From assembly GCF_000219625.1 (NCBI RefSeq), contig NC_018218.1, positions 1,612,001 to 1,676,000 of the forward strand: a stretch of DNA of 64,000 nt, read 5' to 3'. Shown here piece by piece: positions 23,747 through 33,624 of the stretch. The notes below the pieces were generated by a model, which had not been told where the DNA came from, searched no databases, and worked only from the letters and a program-made list of their open reading frames with translations. Both the position numbers and the translations under genes were made by a program. Source of the stretch: Zymoseptoria tritici IPO323 (Eukaryota > Ascomycota > Dothideomycetes > Mycosphaerellales > Mycosphaerellaceae). Each line of letters starts with the position of its first letter. Positions within the stretch are counted from its first letter, which is position 1.

Positions 23747-25859
23747 ATGGCGGCACGGAAGCTGCAGCAAGAGATAGACAAGGTCCCTTCGCTCCTGGTC
23801 CGACGCACAATCTCAGTCCTTCTAACACGTAGCGCAGGAGTTCAAGCGAGTCGCAGAAGGCGTCGCACTCTTCGAGGGCATATACGAGAAGCTCACACTG
23901 TCGACAAATCCGTCACAAAAGGAGAAGCTCGAAGATTCACTGAAGAAGGAGATCAAGAAGCTACAGCGATCACGAGACAAGATAAAAGGCTGGGCGAGTC
24001 AAAATGATATCAAGGACAAGAAGCCGTTGCAGGACCAGCGGAAGCTCATTGAGACGGTAATCTTGTCGCGGACACGTTTGCAATCGTATGGCGGAGGACT
24101 GACACTTTGTCACAGCAAATGGAGAAATTCAAGGCCGTGGAGAAGGAGATGAAGACCAAGGCATTTTCCAAGGAAGGTCTAAATGCTGCAGCGAAACTGG
24201 ATCCCAAGGAGAAGGAGAAGATGGAGGTCGCGCAATTCCTCTCAGACATGGTCGACGAGCTGGGTCGACAAGTAGAGAGCCAGGAGGCCGAAGTCGAGGC
24301 AATACAAGCAACCCTCAAGAAAGGCAAGAAGGATAGTGGGAAAGCAGACAGAATGGCCGAATTGGAGCGGATGGTGGAGCGACATAAATGGCATACGGGC
24401 AAATTGGAAATCCTCTTACGATCACTGGAGAACGGCAGCGTCGAAGTTGAGCAAGTCAAGGAAATTGACGATGGCATCAAGTACTATGTGGAACAAAACC
24501 AGGAGGTGGACTTCATGGAAGACGACACAATCTACGATGATCTCGCCTTGGAAGAAGAGGAGGACCAATTCGGTATCGCCGGTGATAACGACAGAGTCTC
24601 AAGTCAGGACAACCAGAGCATACAAGACGAACCTCCGGAGCATGAGCCAACAAGGACGACCAGCGCACCCAGTATAAAGACAAAGTCTACGTCCATTTCA
24701 GAAAATGCGGCTGGAGTGCGGCGACCGAGCGTACAGATGAAATCCCCACTTCCGGCATTGTCAACATTGCACGCAAGTCTACCGGGCAACGTGAATGGCA
24801 AAGTGGCGGAAACAATGCGACCGGCGCCCTTACCGACGATACCCACCGGACAACCTCTCAAATACGCTTCTGCGGCAGCGGCCGCGGCGTCGAGTGTGGG
24901 AATCGCACCTCTACCACCGCCACCCGCAGCAGCGAAGACGGCTTCGCCTGCACCTGCGCCTGCACAGCCCGTGGCAGCATCACCCGCACGACCGATAGCA
25001 GCGCAACCTGCGAAAGCTGCGGAAGCACTAACAAAACAGCCATCACCGGCGCCGAAAGAGGAGGTCAAGGCGCTCGCACCAAAGGCTCCCACGCCTGTGG
25101 AGCAAGTGTCATCACAAGCGTCGAAGGTTTCCTCGGTCAGACCATCACCGCAAGTCGCTCGCGCCCAGCCACAAGCAGCACCACCAGCGGAGAGCAGTTC
25201 GAAAGCGAGGCAACCGCCGAGTCCGGACTCTGGAATCGCTGGCATCGCTCTGTCACACCGAGACTCAGCACAAGATGAAGAGGAGGAAGAGAGCATCTAC
25301 CACCTGCCGTCATCACTTGCTGACCTGCTCGGATCATTCGAGGAGACCAAGCAACGCGCAAAGTCAGACCAGCCTTTTGACCTGAACATGATGAATGCCT
25401 CGCGAGTAACATGCCCGACACCGTTGGACGCAGAGAAGCCCAATCACTACAAGCCGCAAAATCCCTACGCTTACACGCCAGCGCACTACCCGCAAGAGCC
25501 GCTAGGCATCTTTGATGATCCCCGACTGTACAGCCGCATCGACACTGACAGCCTGTTCTACGCCTTCTACTACCGGCAGGGGACGTACCAGCAATACCTG
25601 GCAGCGAAGGCGCTGAAAAGCCAAAGCTGGCGGTTCCACAAGCAATATCAGACTTGGTTCCAGCGCCACGAGGAGCCCAAGAACATTACGGAAGAGTTCG
25701 AGCAGGGGACCTATCGGTTCTTCGACTATGAGTCCACGTGGTGAGTCCCGCGCCTGTCCTGTCTGACCAATGAAGCTTTTACTAACATTTGTTGCCAGGA
25801 TGAACCGCCGCAAGGCAGATTTCAAATTCGCGTATAAGTTCCTCGAAGATGATCTCTGA
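23747..25859 (+). CDS. NOT3: CCR4-NOT complex subunit 3/5 (Not3)
   Basis: Exons 23747..23782, 23838..24056, 24116..25740 and 25799..25859 encode 646 residues. The N-terminal 230 residues are the Not3 coiled-coil domain ([49 protein letters not shown]). A Pro/Ala/Ser-rich linker follows. The C-terminal NOT box begins near residue 505 ([24 protein letters not shown]) and ends [27 protein letters not shown]. The protein is part of the cytoplasmic deadenylase complex that shortens mRNA poly(A) tails. The first intron has an unusual GTCCCT donor but a good CTAAC branch; the other donors are GTAATC and GTGAGT. Fungal Not3 and Not5 share this layout, so Not5 is an equivalent name. Confidence 0.96.
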
Positions 25860-27426
25860 TTTGCCAGGCGTCCCTCCGTTTGGTCGGCAGGGTGATGGAC
25901 ACGAATTTCTGATCGGAACACAGGTTGGGTTGGAAGGCGAGCGAGGTTTACCAGTACCTTCTACCACCAGACTCCCGCCTCATTTGTTGCTAGGCTACGT
26001 CCGATGTTTTGGTGAATACGCGAGAGAATTTCAAACTGAATCGAGGGTGCGGCTCTGCTTGAGTTTTACTTGGGCGGACCGCACATCGACTTTGGCTCTG
26101 CCCTTGGCCATGGATGCCTTCTACCTTCTCCCTCTCCGCTGATGTTCGTGCTTTAGGTCTCTATGGTTCAAGTTATACTGAGCCGGCTGGCGCAGAATAT
26201 TCTGTTCGTCAAAACAGCCCAAAGCGCACGCAGCTGCCGAATCTCGTCGAACCATCCAACATGCCCAGCATGCGATGTTGCGTCTTGGACAACATGTCCA
26301 AATGCTTTACTTTTGACGTTCTCACTTGCGTGTGAATGACGTGCATCGATAGAATGCCGCCAAAGTCAGGTGCAGCACCATAATGAGGCCGCCCAGGGTC
26401 AGCCTTGACCATTCCTTATGTACCCTTTCTTCTGCCTCCGCCTCGGTGACAGCTCCGGGAGGATCAAAGAAGGCAACGCAACACAAGGCAACTAGTTCGC
26501 AATCTGAGCACAAGACCCGCGTGAAGCATTGCCACCAACGGTCTACTCACTGCCGACCCAGTCGCTTGTCTCATTCGACAGGCGAGGCCTCCTGTCCCGT
26601 TACACATCCCAGACCGTGGTGCAGCACGTGGATAGTAAGCCACCATTGTCCTACCTGTCAGCACAAGCGCCGTGCATTGTTCTGATCAGTAGCGACTCAA
26701 GAAGGCAACAGATCTTACCGTTGTGCCGGGTTACTCGCATGGCTGTCCTTACTGTGACGAGACGAGGCCTCCCCGAAGGCCTCCCACAGCTCCTCACGCC
26801 ATGTCCGTAACCTTCCGAGCCAACACGATGCCTTCCCAGCGGCCAGCTTGCCGACAGGAAGCGACTTCTCGTTTCAGTACGAGTCAAATGACCTGCTTTA
26901 AGGTCGCATTGCATGGCTCGGTCTGCCTAAGAAGGTAAAGCCATGCCGGCTACAATGCCTTTGTCCATCGAGGACTGAGATCCGGTGTCTGATAGCGTCC
27001 GCCTCACCTATCCTGAGTGGTATCGTCAGTCGCTCGGTAGCTTGAAGGCCGGACTTTTGAACTCCGTTTGTTGATCGTGATCTAAATCCACGGCAAGGCA
27101 ATGAGGTACTGTGAGGTATCTTTTGTGCCTTCTTCGCTTCCTCCGCGATGTGCTTCTCGAAGAGATTATCGTGAAAGGGTCTCAGACTATGAGGCCGCCA
27201 TGTCCTGAGGTGAACATATAAAGGCGTCTCTTTCCGAGTTCTCTGGCGACGAAAATGAGACTTTATCGCTGTGCAATAGTCCTACCCGAAATCCGTCGCA
27301 GTGTATGCATCCTGGCAACGCTTACCGTCTCGAAGTCTGCAGTCCTGCAACCCCCATAACCGTGAATGAAGTCAAAGCTCGCTCTAGCTCCCCTACCGTC
27401 GCCGAGGCCGATCGCCACAACTCGAA
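25860..27426. other. Gene-poor stretch, no supported gene
   Basis: This 1.57 kb has only overlapping 60-100 codon frames. It includes the 3' flank of NOT3 and the promoter of the C2H2 gene. Nothing else was seen. Confidence 0.5.
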
Positions 27427-27957
27427 ATGTCGTACTACGACCCACCTTCGGGGTACTACAATCAGTCTCCTAATCAACGATCATCATATGCAACATCACA
27501 ACAACAGCCTTACGCACCGTACGCGAGCTCTTACCAAGGCTATCCGATCCTACAACGCCGACCTCAGCAACAACCACCACCGCAACAGTACTACTCTTCG
27601 CCGTCAACATCACCCGGTTCAATCTACAGCCAGCCTCAAAGTCCACCTTGCCAGCCCGTGCAATCAACGTATGTCAAATTCACTCCAAATTCTTCTCATA
27701 TTATGACTAACACCCCTTTTAGCCCGGGCTACCACTGCCTCTACCCAAACTGCACCCACACAACCAGCCGCAAGACTGATCTTGAGCGACACGTGAGTCG
27801 AATGCACGTGCGATCTTCGCTCTTTGATTGTGAATGGGAACAGTGCGATCGGACGGGACGCTATGGATTTTCGACCAAGGATAAGATGGTCGACCACATG
27901 CGACAGGTACATGAGGCGGATATTCCGAAGAAGAGGAGGAGCAGTGGGCGGCGATGA
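27427..27957 (+). CDS. C2H2 zinc-finger protein, small
   Basis: Exons 27427..27668 and 27723..27957 encode 158 residues; the 54-bp intron has a GTATGT donor, a GACTAAC branch and TAG acceptor. The first half is Tyr/Gln/Pro/Ser-rich and low-complexity. Two fingers follow: CLYPNC with H-x4-H (about 88-110), and CEWEQC with H-x4-H (about 120-145). The end is a basic tail, KKRRSSGRR. Two-finger proteins of this kind are usually nuclear DNA-binding factors in filamentous fungi; the target is unknown. The intronless reading is also open, but the intron signals are strong and removal joins T to PGYHC cleanly. Confidence 0.8.
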   Translation: MSYYDPPSGYYNQSPNQRSSYATSQQQPYAPYASSYQGYPILQRRPQQQPPPQQYYSSPSTSPGSIYSQPQSPPCQPVQSTYVKFTPNSSHIMTNTPFSPGYHCLYPNCTHTTSRKTDLERHVSRMHVRSSLFDCEWEQCDRTGRYGFSTKDKMVDHMRQVHEADIPKKRRSSGRR

Positions 27958-28555
27958 GGCGGCGATGGCACGCTTTTTGATTTTGTTCTCAAGGTTCTGC
28001 GGGAGGTGTTCGAACAGGTTCGAGCAATCGATTTTGGCTTTGATGTTTTGCTTTTGAGTGTCTGGCTGTTGATACCCTGTCCTTTGAGGCGCACTTGAAT
28101 CGAGTGCAAGTTTTGGAAGCTGTAGTATTAATGCTGTAAGCTTATTAGTCGATTCACGCAGCTGCTCGCTTAAATATGTGTTGTCCATGCAGTGGACAGT
28201 CCCGCAGAATGAGCTCTTGCAACGAGGTACTGTGGTATGTTTTCTCTGGTCCATGTGATTGACGCTATCTCCTGCCCTGATGGTCAACGTCCGTATACCG
28301 GTCTCAAACGTCAAAGAAATCGCATGTACCATTCGTAGTCGTTCCTGCAACTCGCTCAAACCAGGAGCATGTCTTTCTTCAGGTCTCTCACCCATGAGAT
28401 AGATCTCACGAGCATGCGCCCACCGCAACGCTGCGTTTAAGTACATGTAGATTTTCCAAGCTCGAAATCGGCGGACCGCAGCATCGATAATTATGCAAAG
28501 ACGTGGTCAGCTCCACGAGTCTCTCGAGAGGTTACATGGAATCGGATATGCTCAC
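27958..28555 (-). other. Unresolved 3' part of an antisense gene
   Basis: A long minus-strand frame (27664..28446) contains protein-like wording (ALRWAHAREIYLMGERPEER, LSELQERLRMVHAISLTFE) that probably belongs to the gene whose first exons are at 28556..28996. I could not find an acceptor with a normal CAG/TAG that joins it in frame. The frame then runs on opposite the C2H2 gene, so its true end is unknown. Confidence 0.3.
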
Positions 28556-28996
28556 CGTTTCAATTGCATCTTAATCTTCTCCTCGTCCTTGCTAGGCTTG
28601 CCGTTCTGTTCAAAAGGCTGGCGAAGGAGTGCTCTGGCTTGAGCTTTGCATTGTCGCATCAAAGCAAATCCTTCTTCGGTTGATGTCTCGGCTGCAGATG
28701 GGAGAGCAACATCGGCCAACTGCTTTTGGATGTCGTGGAAGTCTTTCATGAGCTCTGCGATTCGTATTGCGCGAACGTTGTTCACTGGGGAATTCGCAAA
28801 TCAGTCGGTACCCTCAAAAGTGGAGCGACTCGGCCGACTCACTACCGTCTGCCATGTTAGAGGGACTCCGGAGGATTGTCCGATTACGGTCCCTTTCATG
28901 AGAAGCGGCCTGGCGAAGACTCGGTCGATGCTGGAACTTGTCCGTTGGACTTCGGACGGCGTCCATGTCCGCATCCTCTGTCTTAACGGTCGGCAT
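28556..28996 (-). CDS. Unknown protein, 5' exons (3' end unresolved)
   Basis: Two exons, complement(28556..28784, 28843..28996), are joined by a 58-bp intron (GTGAGT donor, CAG acceptor, CTGAT branch) and read 127 residues from MPTVKTEDADMDAVRSPTDK. The first 50 residues are charged and Ser/Arg-rich. A helical, coiled-coil-like segment follows (AIRIAELMKDFHDIQKQLAD), then a Lys-rich stretch ending KIKMQLK at a GTGAGC donor. No family was recognised. A nuclear regulatory role would fit the composition, but nothing proves it. The next exon is not certain; one option begins near 28384 after a weak GAG acceptor. Confidence 0.4.
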
Positions 28997-29762
28997 CGTC
29001 GAAAGCCTTGCGCATGAATGCTGATCGCATGCGTGTCTCAGCTCGAACGAAAGCCGTCTTGAGCAACTAACCGCCACCAGCACACTCTTGGGATGCATTC
29101 CCAGCCCGGAGTGGAGATAAAACGGACGCAATCACACCGTCAAACTGGTAGCCGTTCAAGATGTTCAGCTGAAGCGTCAACATGATTTACGTCAGTTCAG
29201 GTGAGCGAGGGACTGTGACCAACGATGCGCGGAGCAAAGGGCAAGCCATCATCACGAAAGGCAGCTGAGATCAGTATCATGGCAGCCGGATGATGTGGTT
29301 CCAAGGATAGGGCTGAGCGCCATGAATGCTGTATTGTTCTTAGTGTCTCGTAGTCCGTGTCGAGTTCAGCTGTGTTCTGAGCGCCACATGACGAAATAAT
29401 TCCTCGGAGAGCACACGGACACCTCGAAGGGAAGTCGCATTCCACAGGGCTGAAGGATCGAATTGCACAAGAAGGGAAGAGGATGCTCGTATGTTCTGAA
29501 ATCGTTCTTTGTGGTGTGGTAGTGCATTGCATGTGATGTGCAATGGAGGACTTGATCTCAAATATGGGTTGCAGATCAGAGTTCTGCCAGTTGTTAGCGT
29601 CATCTTGCTAGCGAAGAGCTGCGCATAGCGGTCCGCATCAATTCCGCGCCCAAGCAGATAGACGCTGTAGCTCAGCTCGTACTGGCTCACCATCTTGCGT
29701 GATGACTTGACACAGTTGCAGCACACTGACCGGTGGTGCCGCTTGCCGCTCTGCCAACCCGC
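28997..29762 (-). other. Fragmentary coding-like sequence, possible decayed gene
   Basis: Minus-strand pieces read like protein but change frame without a convincing intron: YLLGRGIDADRYAQLF near 29640, SLLVQFDPSALWN near 29450, DTDYETLRTIQHSWRSAL near 29330, and ILNGYQFDGVIASVLSPL near 29130. They could be exons of one gene running into the next feature, or a relic. The main frame shift lies near 29390. Confidence 0.3.
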
Positions 29763-30693
29763 TCAGTCCTTCTCAGCAATAGCCTGCAGACGCTCATCGA
29801 TCTCCTCCTCTGACAACGAACGGAAAGCGGTATCAGTTCCCTCCTTGCCATCGGTTCTTGGACCACCAACAATGCCAATCTCCAGCTCGCCCTTCTTGAA
29901 GTCCACGCTGAGAACAGTGCTCAGTGTAGCGATTCCCAACTCAACGACCTCTTCCCAATTGCCCTCTGCGTTGTCCTTGTTCTTCAGCTTCTTCTCGAGG
30001 TAGTTCAGCGCTTCTTGCGCTTTCGGTCCAGATGCGGTCGCCTTGTAGCCAACGTAGTAGCCTGCAGGGTCGCACTTGTAGAGCTGTGGTCCGAACTCTG
30101 AATCGACGGAGATGAGGGTTGTCGCAACACCAAGCGGTCGCATGTAAGCCTTGAGAATGATCAGCATGACTGCGTGCTATTACTTAGTTGTCCATCCTTA
30201 CTCTCTGTGTGTAGACCTGGTTGATGTTCGCCAATCGCTTTGCCAACACATCACAAGGCATCTCGTATCCGAACTTGTATCGGAACTCTGCTGCTTCTCC
30301 TCGTGCGCGGCTGACGGAAGCTCGCGCATCTGCGATCGATCCAGTCATGACACAGCCGACCGAAGGCGAGAGTCTGTACACGTATGATACGGATGCTGGG
30401 TCGATGAGCTTGTCCGGAACCTTCTTTTGCGAGATGACCACGGCACAGTCTTTGCCTCTTACACCGACCGATGTGATGTTCGCTGCTGTGATTGCCTTGA
30501 ATGCATACTCTGTGGCCATGGATCAGTACCATATCCCGAGCTTCCTCTGAAGATGTCTACGAACCGACTTGGTACAGGCGGCCCTGGTCTGAGAAGATGG
30601 TGATGTGACGATCGAAACCCGCGCTTCCTGTGTTGGACATTGATCAGTTCTGAGCCAGAGCTTCGTGGTGATGATGAGAGACGTACCAGACAT
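29763..30693 (-). CDS. SCL1: 20S proteasome subunit alpha-1
   Basis: Complement(29763..30149, 30202..30509, 30565..30627, 30687..30693) encodes 254 residues. The first exon is only ATGTCTG; splicing gives [25 protein letters not shown] in three exons, the N-terminal signature of alpha subunits. Paralogue-specific wording for alpha-1 is clear: [58 protein letters not shown], and the end [16 protein letters not shown]. The outer alpha ring gates entry of unfolded proteins into the catalytic chamber. Length equals that of the yeast protein. It is divergent from the WKF gene. No proteasome-associated control element of the yeast GGTGGCAAA type was seen in the shared promoter. Confidence 0.97.
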
Positions 30694-31028
30694 GGCTGCG
30701 GCGTGCTTCGGAGATGGACAAGGAGCTGTCGAGGAGTGGCGCTGGCGGAGGATGTGTAGGCAGAGGTGATGCTGGGGCTTCGAATGCTTTGGATGAAGCT
30801 TGATGGCGATGAATTGTGGTTGGAGAGGTTGTGGTGTCGTTGTTGCAGTGCAGTCTATCCAGCAGGCATCGCGGCGTTCGCGTCCAGCGGAGCTTGGGCC
30901 CCATGGGAAGCGGATCGGCGCTAGCGACTTGACGACTTTTTGATACTTCACCTGACAATTTTATAGAGCATTTGACATGTGCGAGTATTGGTTTGACGGA
31001 GTCTTCTGATCGTTGGACATTCACCGCC
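30694..31028. promoter_or_regulatory. Divergent promoter of SCL1 and the WKF gene
   Basis: These 335 bp separate two start codons that point away from each other. No specific factor site was recognised. Confidence 0.5.
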
Positions 31029-32721
31029 ATGGCCGACAAAACAGCTCCTCGAGTGCCGGCATGGAAGCGTATCGGCCTCAAGTTGAAATATGCTCAAGAC
31101 ATTGATCCTGCACAAACTTCGACAACAACGACAACGACCACTCCGATAGCCATTGCGACTCCTCCGAAGCCTGCAGTACGACAGCCCAAGAGATCTCTAG
31201 ATGATACGACGTCGGCCCCAGAAACTCCAGCGAAACGTGCCAAACCGACATCTGAGCGACAATCATACGATTTTGCAAAACCCAAGTCATTCGTACCGCC
31301 AGAGCAACCTGCATATGTTCCTAAACGATACGGTTTCGCAGGGATCTCAGTCGAGCCTGCCGGGAAGAAGATCACTTTCGGCGACGACGAGTAAGTGACC
31401 CTTATGCATTGAGGGAGAGATCTTGGTGCATGTGCATTGGACACAGCAACCGTTGTTAGCACATCCATTTCAGTCTGAACGACATACTGATCATCTTCGC
31501 AGCACCGATCTTCCTCTTGTGACCGAGCCCGAACCCAAGGAAATACCGCCAGCCAAGGTAGCCCGGCCGTCCACCCTCAGAAAATCTGTCTCCTTCACGC
31601 CCGACACAAAGCAGAAGGACGGAGAAACTGGTCAGCAGTACTTCAAAGCGTGGGCGTCTGGCCACGATCCGACGGCCGTCGACCCTTCGACTACCCAGGT
31701 CTCTCCCTCGAAACCCGCAAAGGAGCCCAAGGAGAAGAAAGCGAAGAAGCCCAAGAAGTCCAAATCGACCACCATTTCCGAACCGAAGGCCTCAAAGACA
31801 TCCAAGGACGAAGACTCACCCAGTACAAATTCGAAGGAAATCCCAGTCTACGTCGAATACCTGCAGCAATACTTCACCGACCGCGCCAACTGGCGTTTCA
31901 AGAAGAACAACCAGAACGACCTCCTCAAAAACCTCTTCAACATCTACCGCATTCCCGAAGAACACAATCCAGCTATCGTCGCTTACTTGAACGGTCTCCA
32001 AGGCTCCGCCCGCGAACGAGTCGCGATCCAAGCGGAAGACATCCTCAAAGACATTTACGAGGCATCTTCTCCTCCGGCGGACGAAGCCATGTCGCTCAAC
32101 CACCCCGCCGCGAGGAAAGAAGCATATTACGGCGCTCTCCTGCGCCAAATCCAAAAGTACGAAGATGCCGGCGCCGGACGGTCCGAGTACAATGACCAGC
32201 AGCTGCGCGAGATTCGTGAGAAAACTATCCAAGGCCGACGCGCAAGAGAAATTTTGGAACACGGCCTAATAGCGGAACTCCGCCCCGAAATGCTGCAAAC
32301 TCCACCCGCGACAGCTACGCCTGAAGCTCCCGCTGCGGTCGTGGCAGAGGCTTCAGCAAAGACCAAGCGCAAACGCAAGGCTCGCACGGATGTCTCTTCA
32401 TCCTCAGACAGCTCCAGCAGCGACGACTCTTCCTCGTCGGACAGTGACAGTGATAGCGACGCCGACAGCAAGCCCGCACCGCCGGCGAAGAAAGCGAAGA
32501 AGGGCGGGATCTTTGACAACGACCTATTGGACATCGCGTTCGGGGACAGGTCCAGAGGTAAGAACTCGATCGCGAGTCCCGCTGCAGTTTCGCAAGGGAA
32601 AGTGAAGGCGAAGACATTGGCGATGGCGAACGGGACGCGCGGAAAAGTTGAGAACGATGATGATGACGATTCAAGCAGTGAGGACAGTAGTAGTAGTGAG
32701 GATAGCTCGGACAGCGAATAG
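31029..32721 (+). CDS. WKF-domain protein (C7orf50-like), probably nucleolar
   Basis: Exons 31029..31390 and 31503..32721 give 526 residues; the 112-bp intron has a GTAAGT donor and CAG acceptor. A Thr/Pro- and Lys-rich N-terminal half leads to the WKF domain (PF10180) at about 255-320: YLQQYFTDRANWRFKKNNQ, then LLKNLFNIYRIPEEHNPAIV and YLNGLQGSARERV. The C-terminus has Lys-rich nuclear signals (KTKRKRKAR) and alternating Ser/Asp tracts ending EDSSDSE, like nucleolar SRP40/Nopp140 tails. WKF proteins are linked to ribosome biogenesis in animals and fungi; the exact role here is inferred. Confidence 0.85.
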
Positions 32722-33306
32722 AGATAGAAGGAAGATAAAAGAGTTTCACAAGCTGGTGTATTTCCGTCTGGTCCCTCCATTGCACTCAAGAGATGAGGTG
32801 AGTGGCTCACAGTGGACAGGCGCATTTACATTGGCAGGACATCCTGATACCAGGTGCGTATTACCGCAGTCCAACGTCTTGTCAAGAGTGCAGGTAACAT
32901 ATCGACGCCCTCTTGTGGGGCGTTTCTGCACAGGTACGACGACTGCCCGTTTGCGATCCAGTATCGCATTCACCAATGACACGACATGGTAGGAGAGTGC
33001 ACAGGAAGTGAGAGCATAGGTCAAAATAGCAATCTTCGCATTCACTTCTCCTTGCCCATTTCATAGCCCCCAAAAAATTCATTTAATCCACCCACCGTCC
33101 ATCCATGCAACCGTGTCTGTCATCCATCCATCCATTCATCCTCCGGTAAGGGTGCTGGACCGGCCTCCATGCAAAAATTTCTATGTACAGCAAAACGCCG
33201 GTAGTCCAAAACAAGTGATGGGTCTTCATCCCCAAGACCGGAAGGATTCGTGATGAAAAGGAAAAAAAGAAAGGATATGACATTCGTGTTTGTTTCGTTT
33301 TGCTTT

Positions 33307-33339
<33 letters not shown>

Positions 33340-33624
33340 TTAAATGAATGAATGAACGCCAGTCATGCTCATCGTCTGCCACGTGCTCATTGCCTCAACG
33401 GCGAGTACCCTCTATCCGCGGGTCCGAAGCGATTCGGGAGGAGGTGCGAACTGGAATTGGGCCGATAGTACAAATCCAGGACCTTCCCGACATCATCTGC
33501 GGACTCGCGGCGCTGCTCGTGAGGAGGGGCGAGGGAGTCCGTATCGGTGAGAATGGTAGTGGCGACGGTGTCGGCGGACACGGCGGTGGATAATAGCGGT
33601 CGTGATTCTGGGTTTGGTGGGAAA
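32722..33624. other. Intergenic between convergent genes, with simple repeats
   Basis: This 0.9 kb between the WKF gene and the TRP-like gene contains the microsatellite cluster listed separately. No coding frame is supported. Confidence 0.55.
33119..33355. repeat. Cluster of simple repeats: (CATC)n, (TC)n(AC)n, (AATG)n
   Basis: A CATC run begins near 33119. A TC run of about 13 bases passes directly into an AC run of about 18 bases (33308..33339). An AATG run follows at about 33343..33355. They sit in non-coding DNA between two 3' ends. Confidence 0.85.

Noticed and set aside
24604..25296. 230-codon Ala/Gly-rich minus-strand frame opposite NOT3
   Set aside because: Shadow of the Pro/Ala linker of Not3.
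29690..29760. Possible tRNA suggested by a GGTTGGCAGAGCGG string on the minus strand
   Set aside because: No B-box, no acceptor stem pairing and no plausible anticodon loop.
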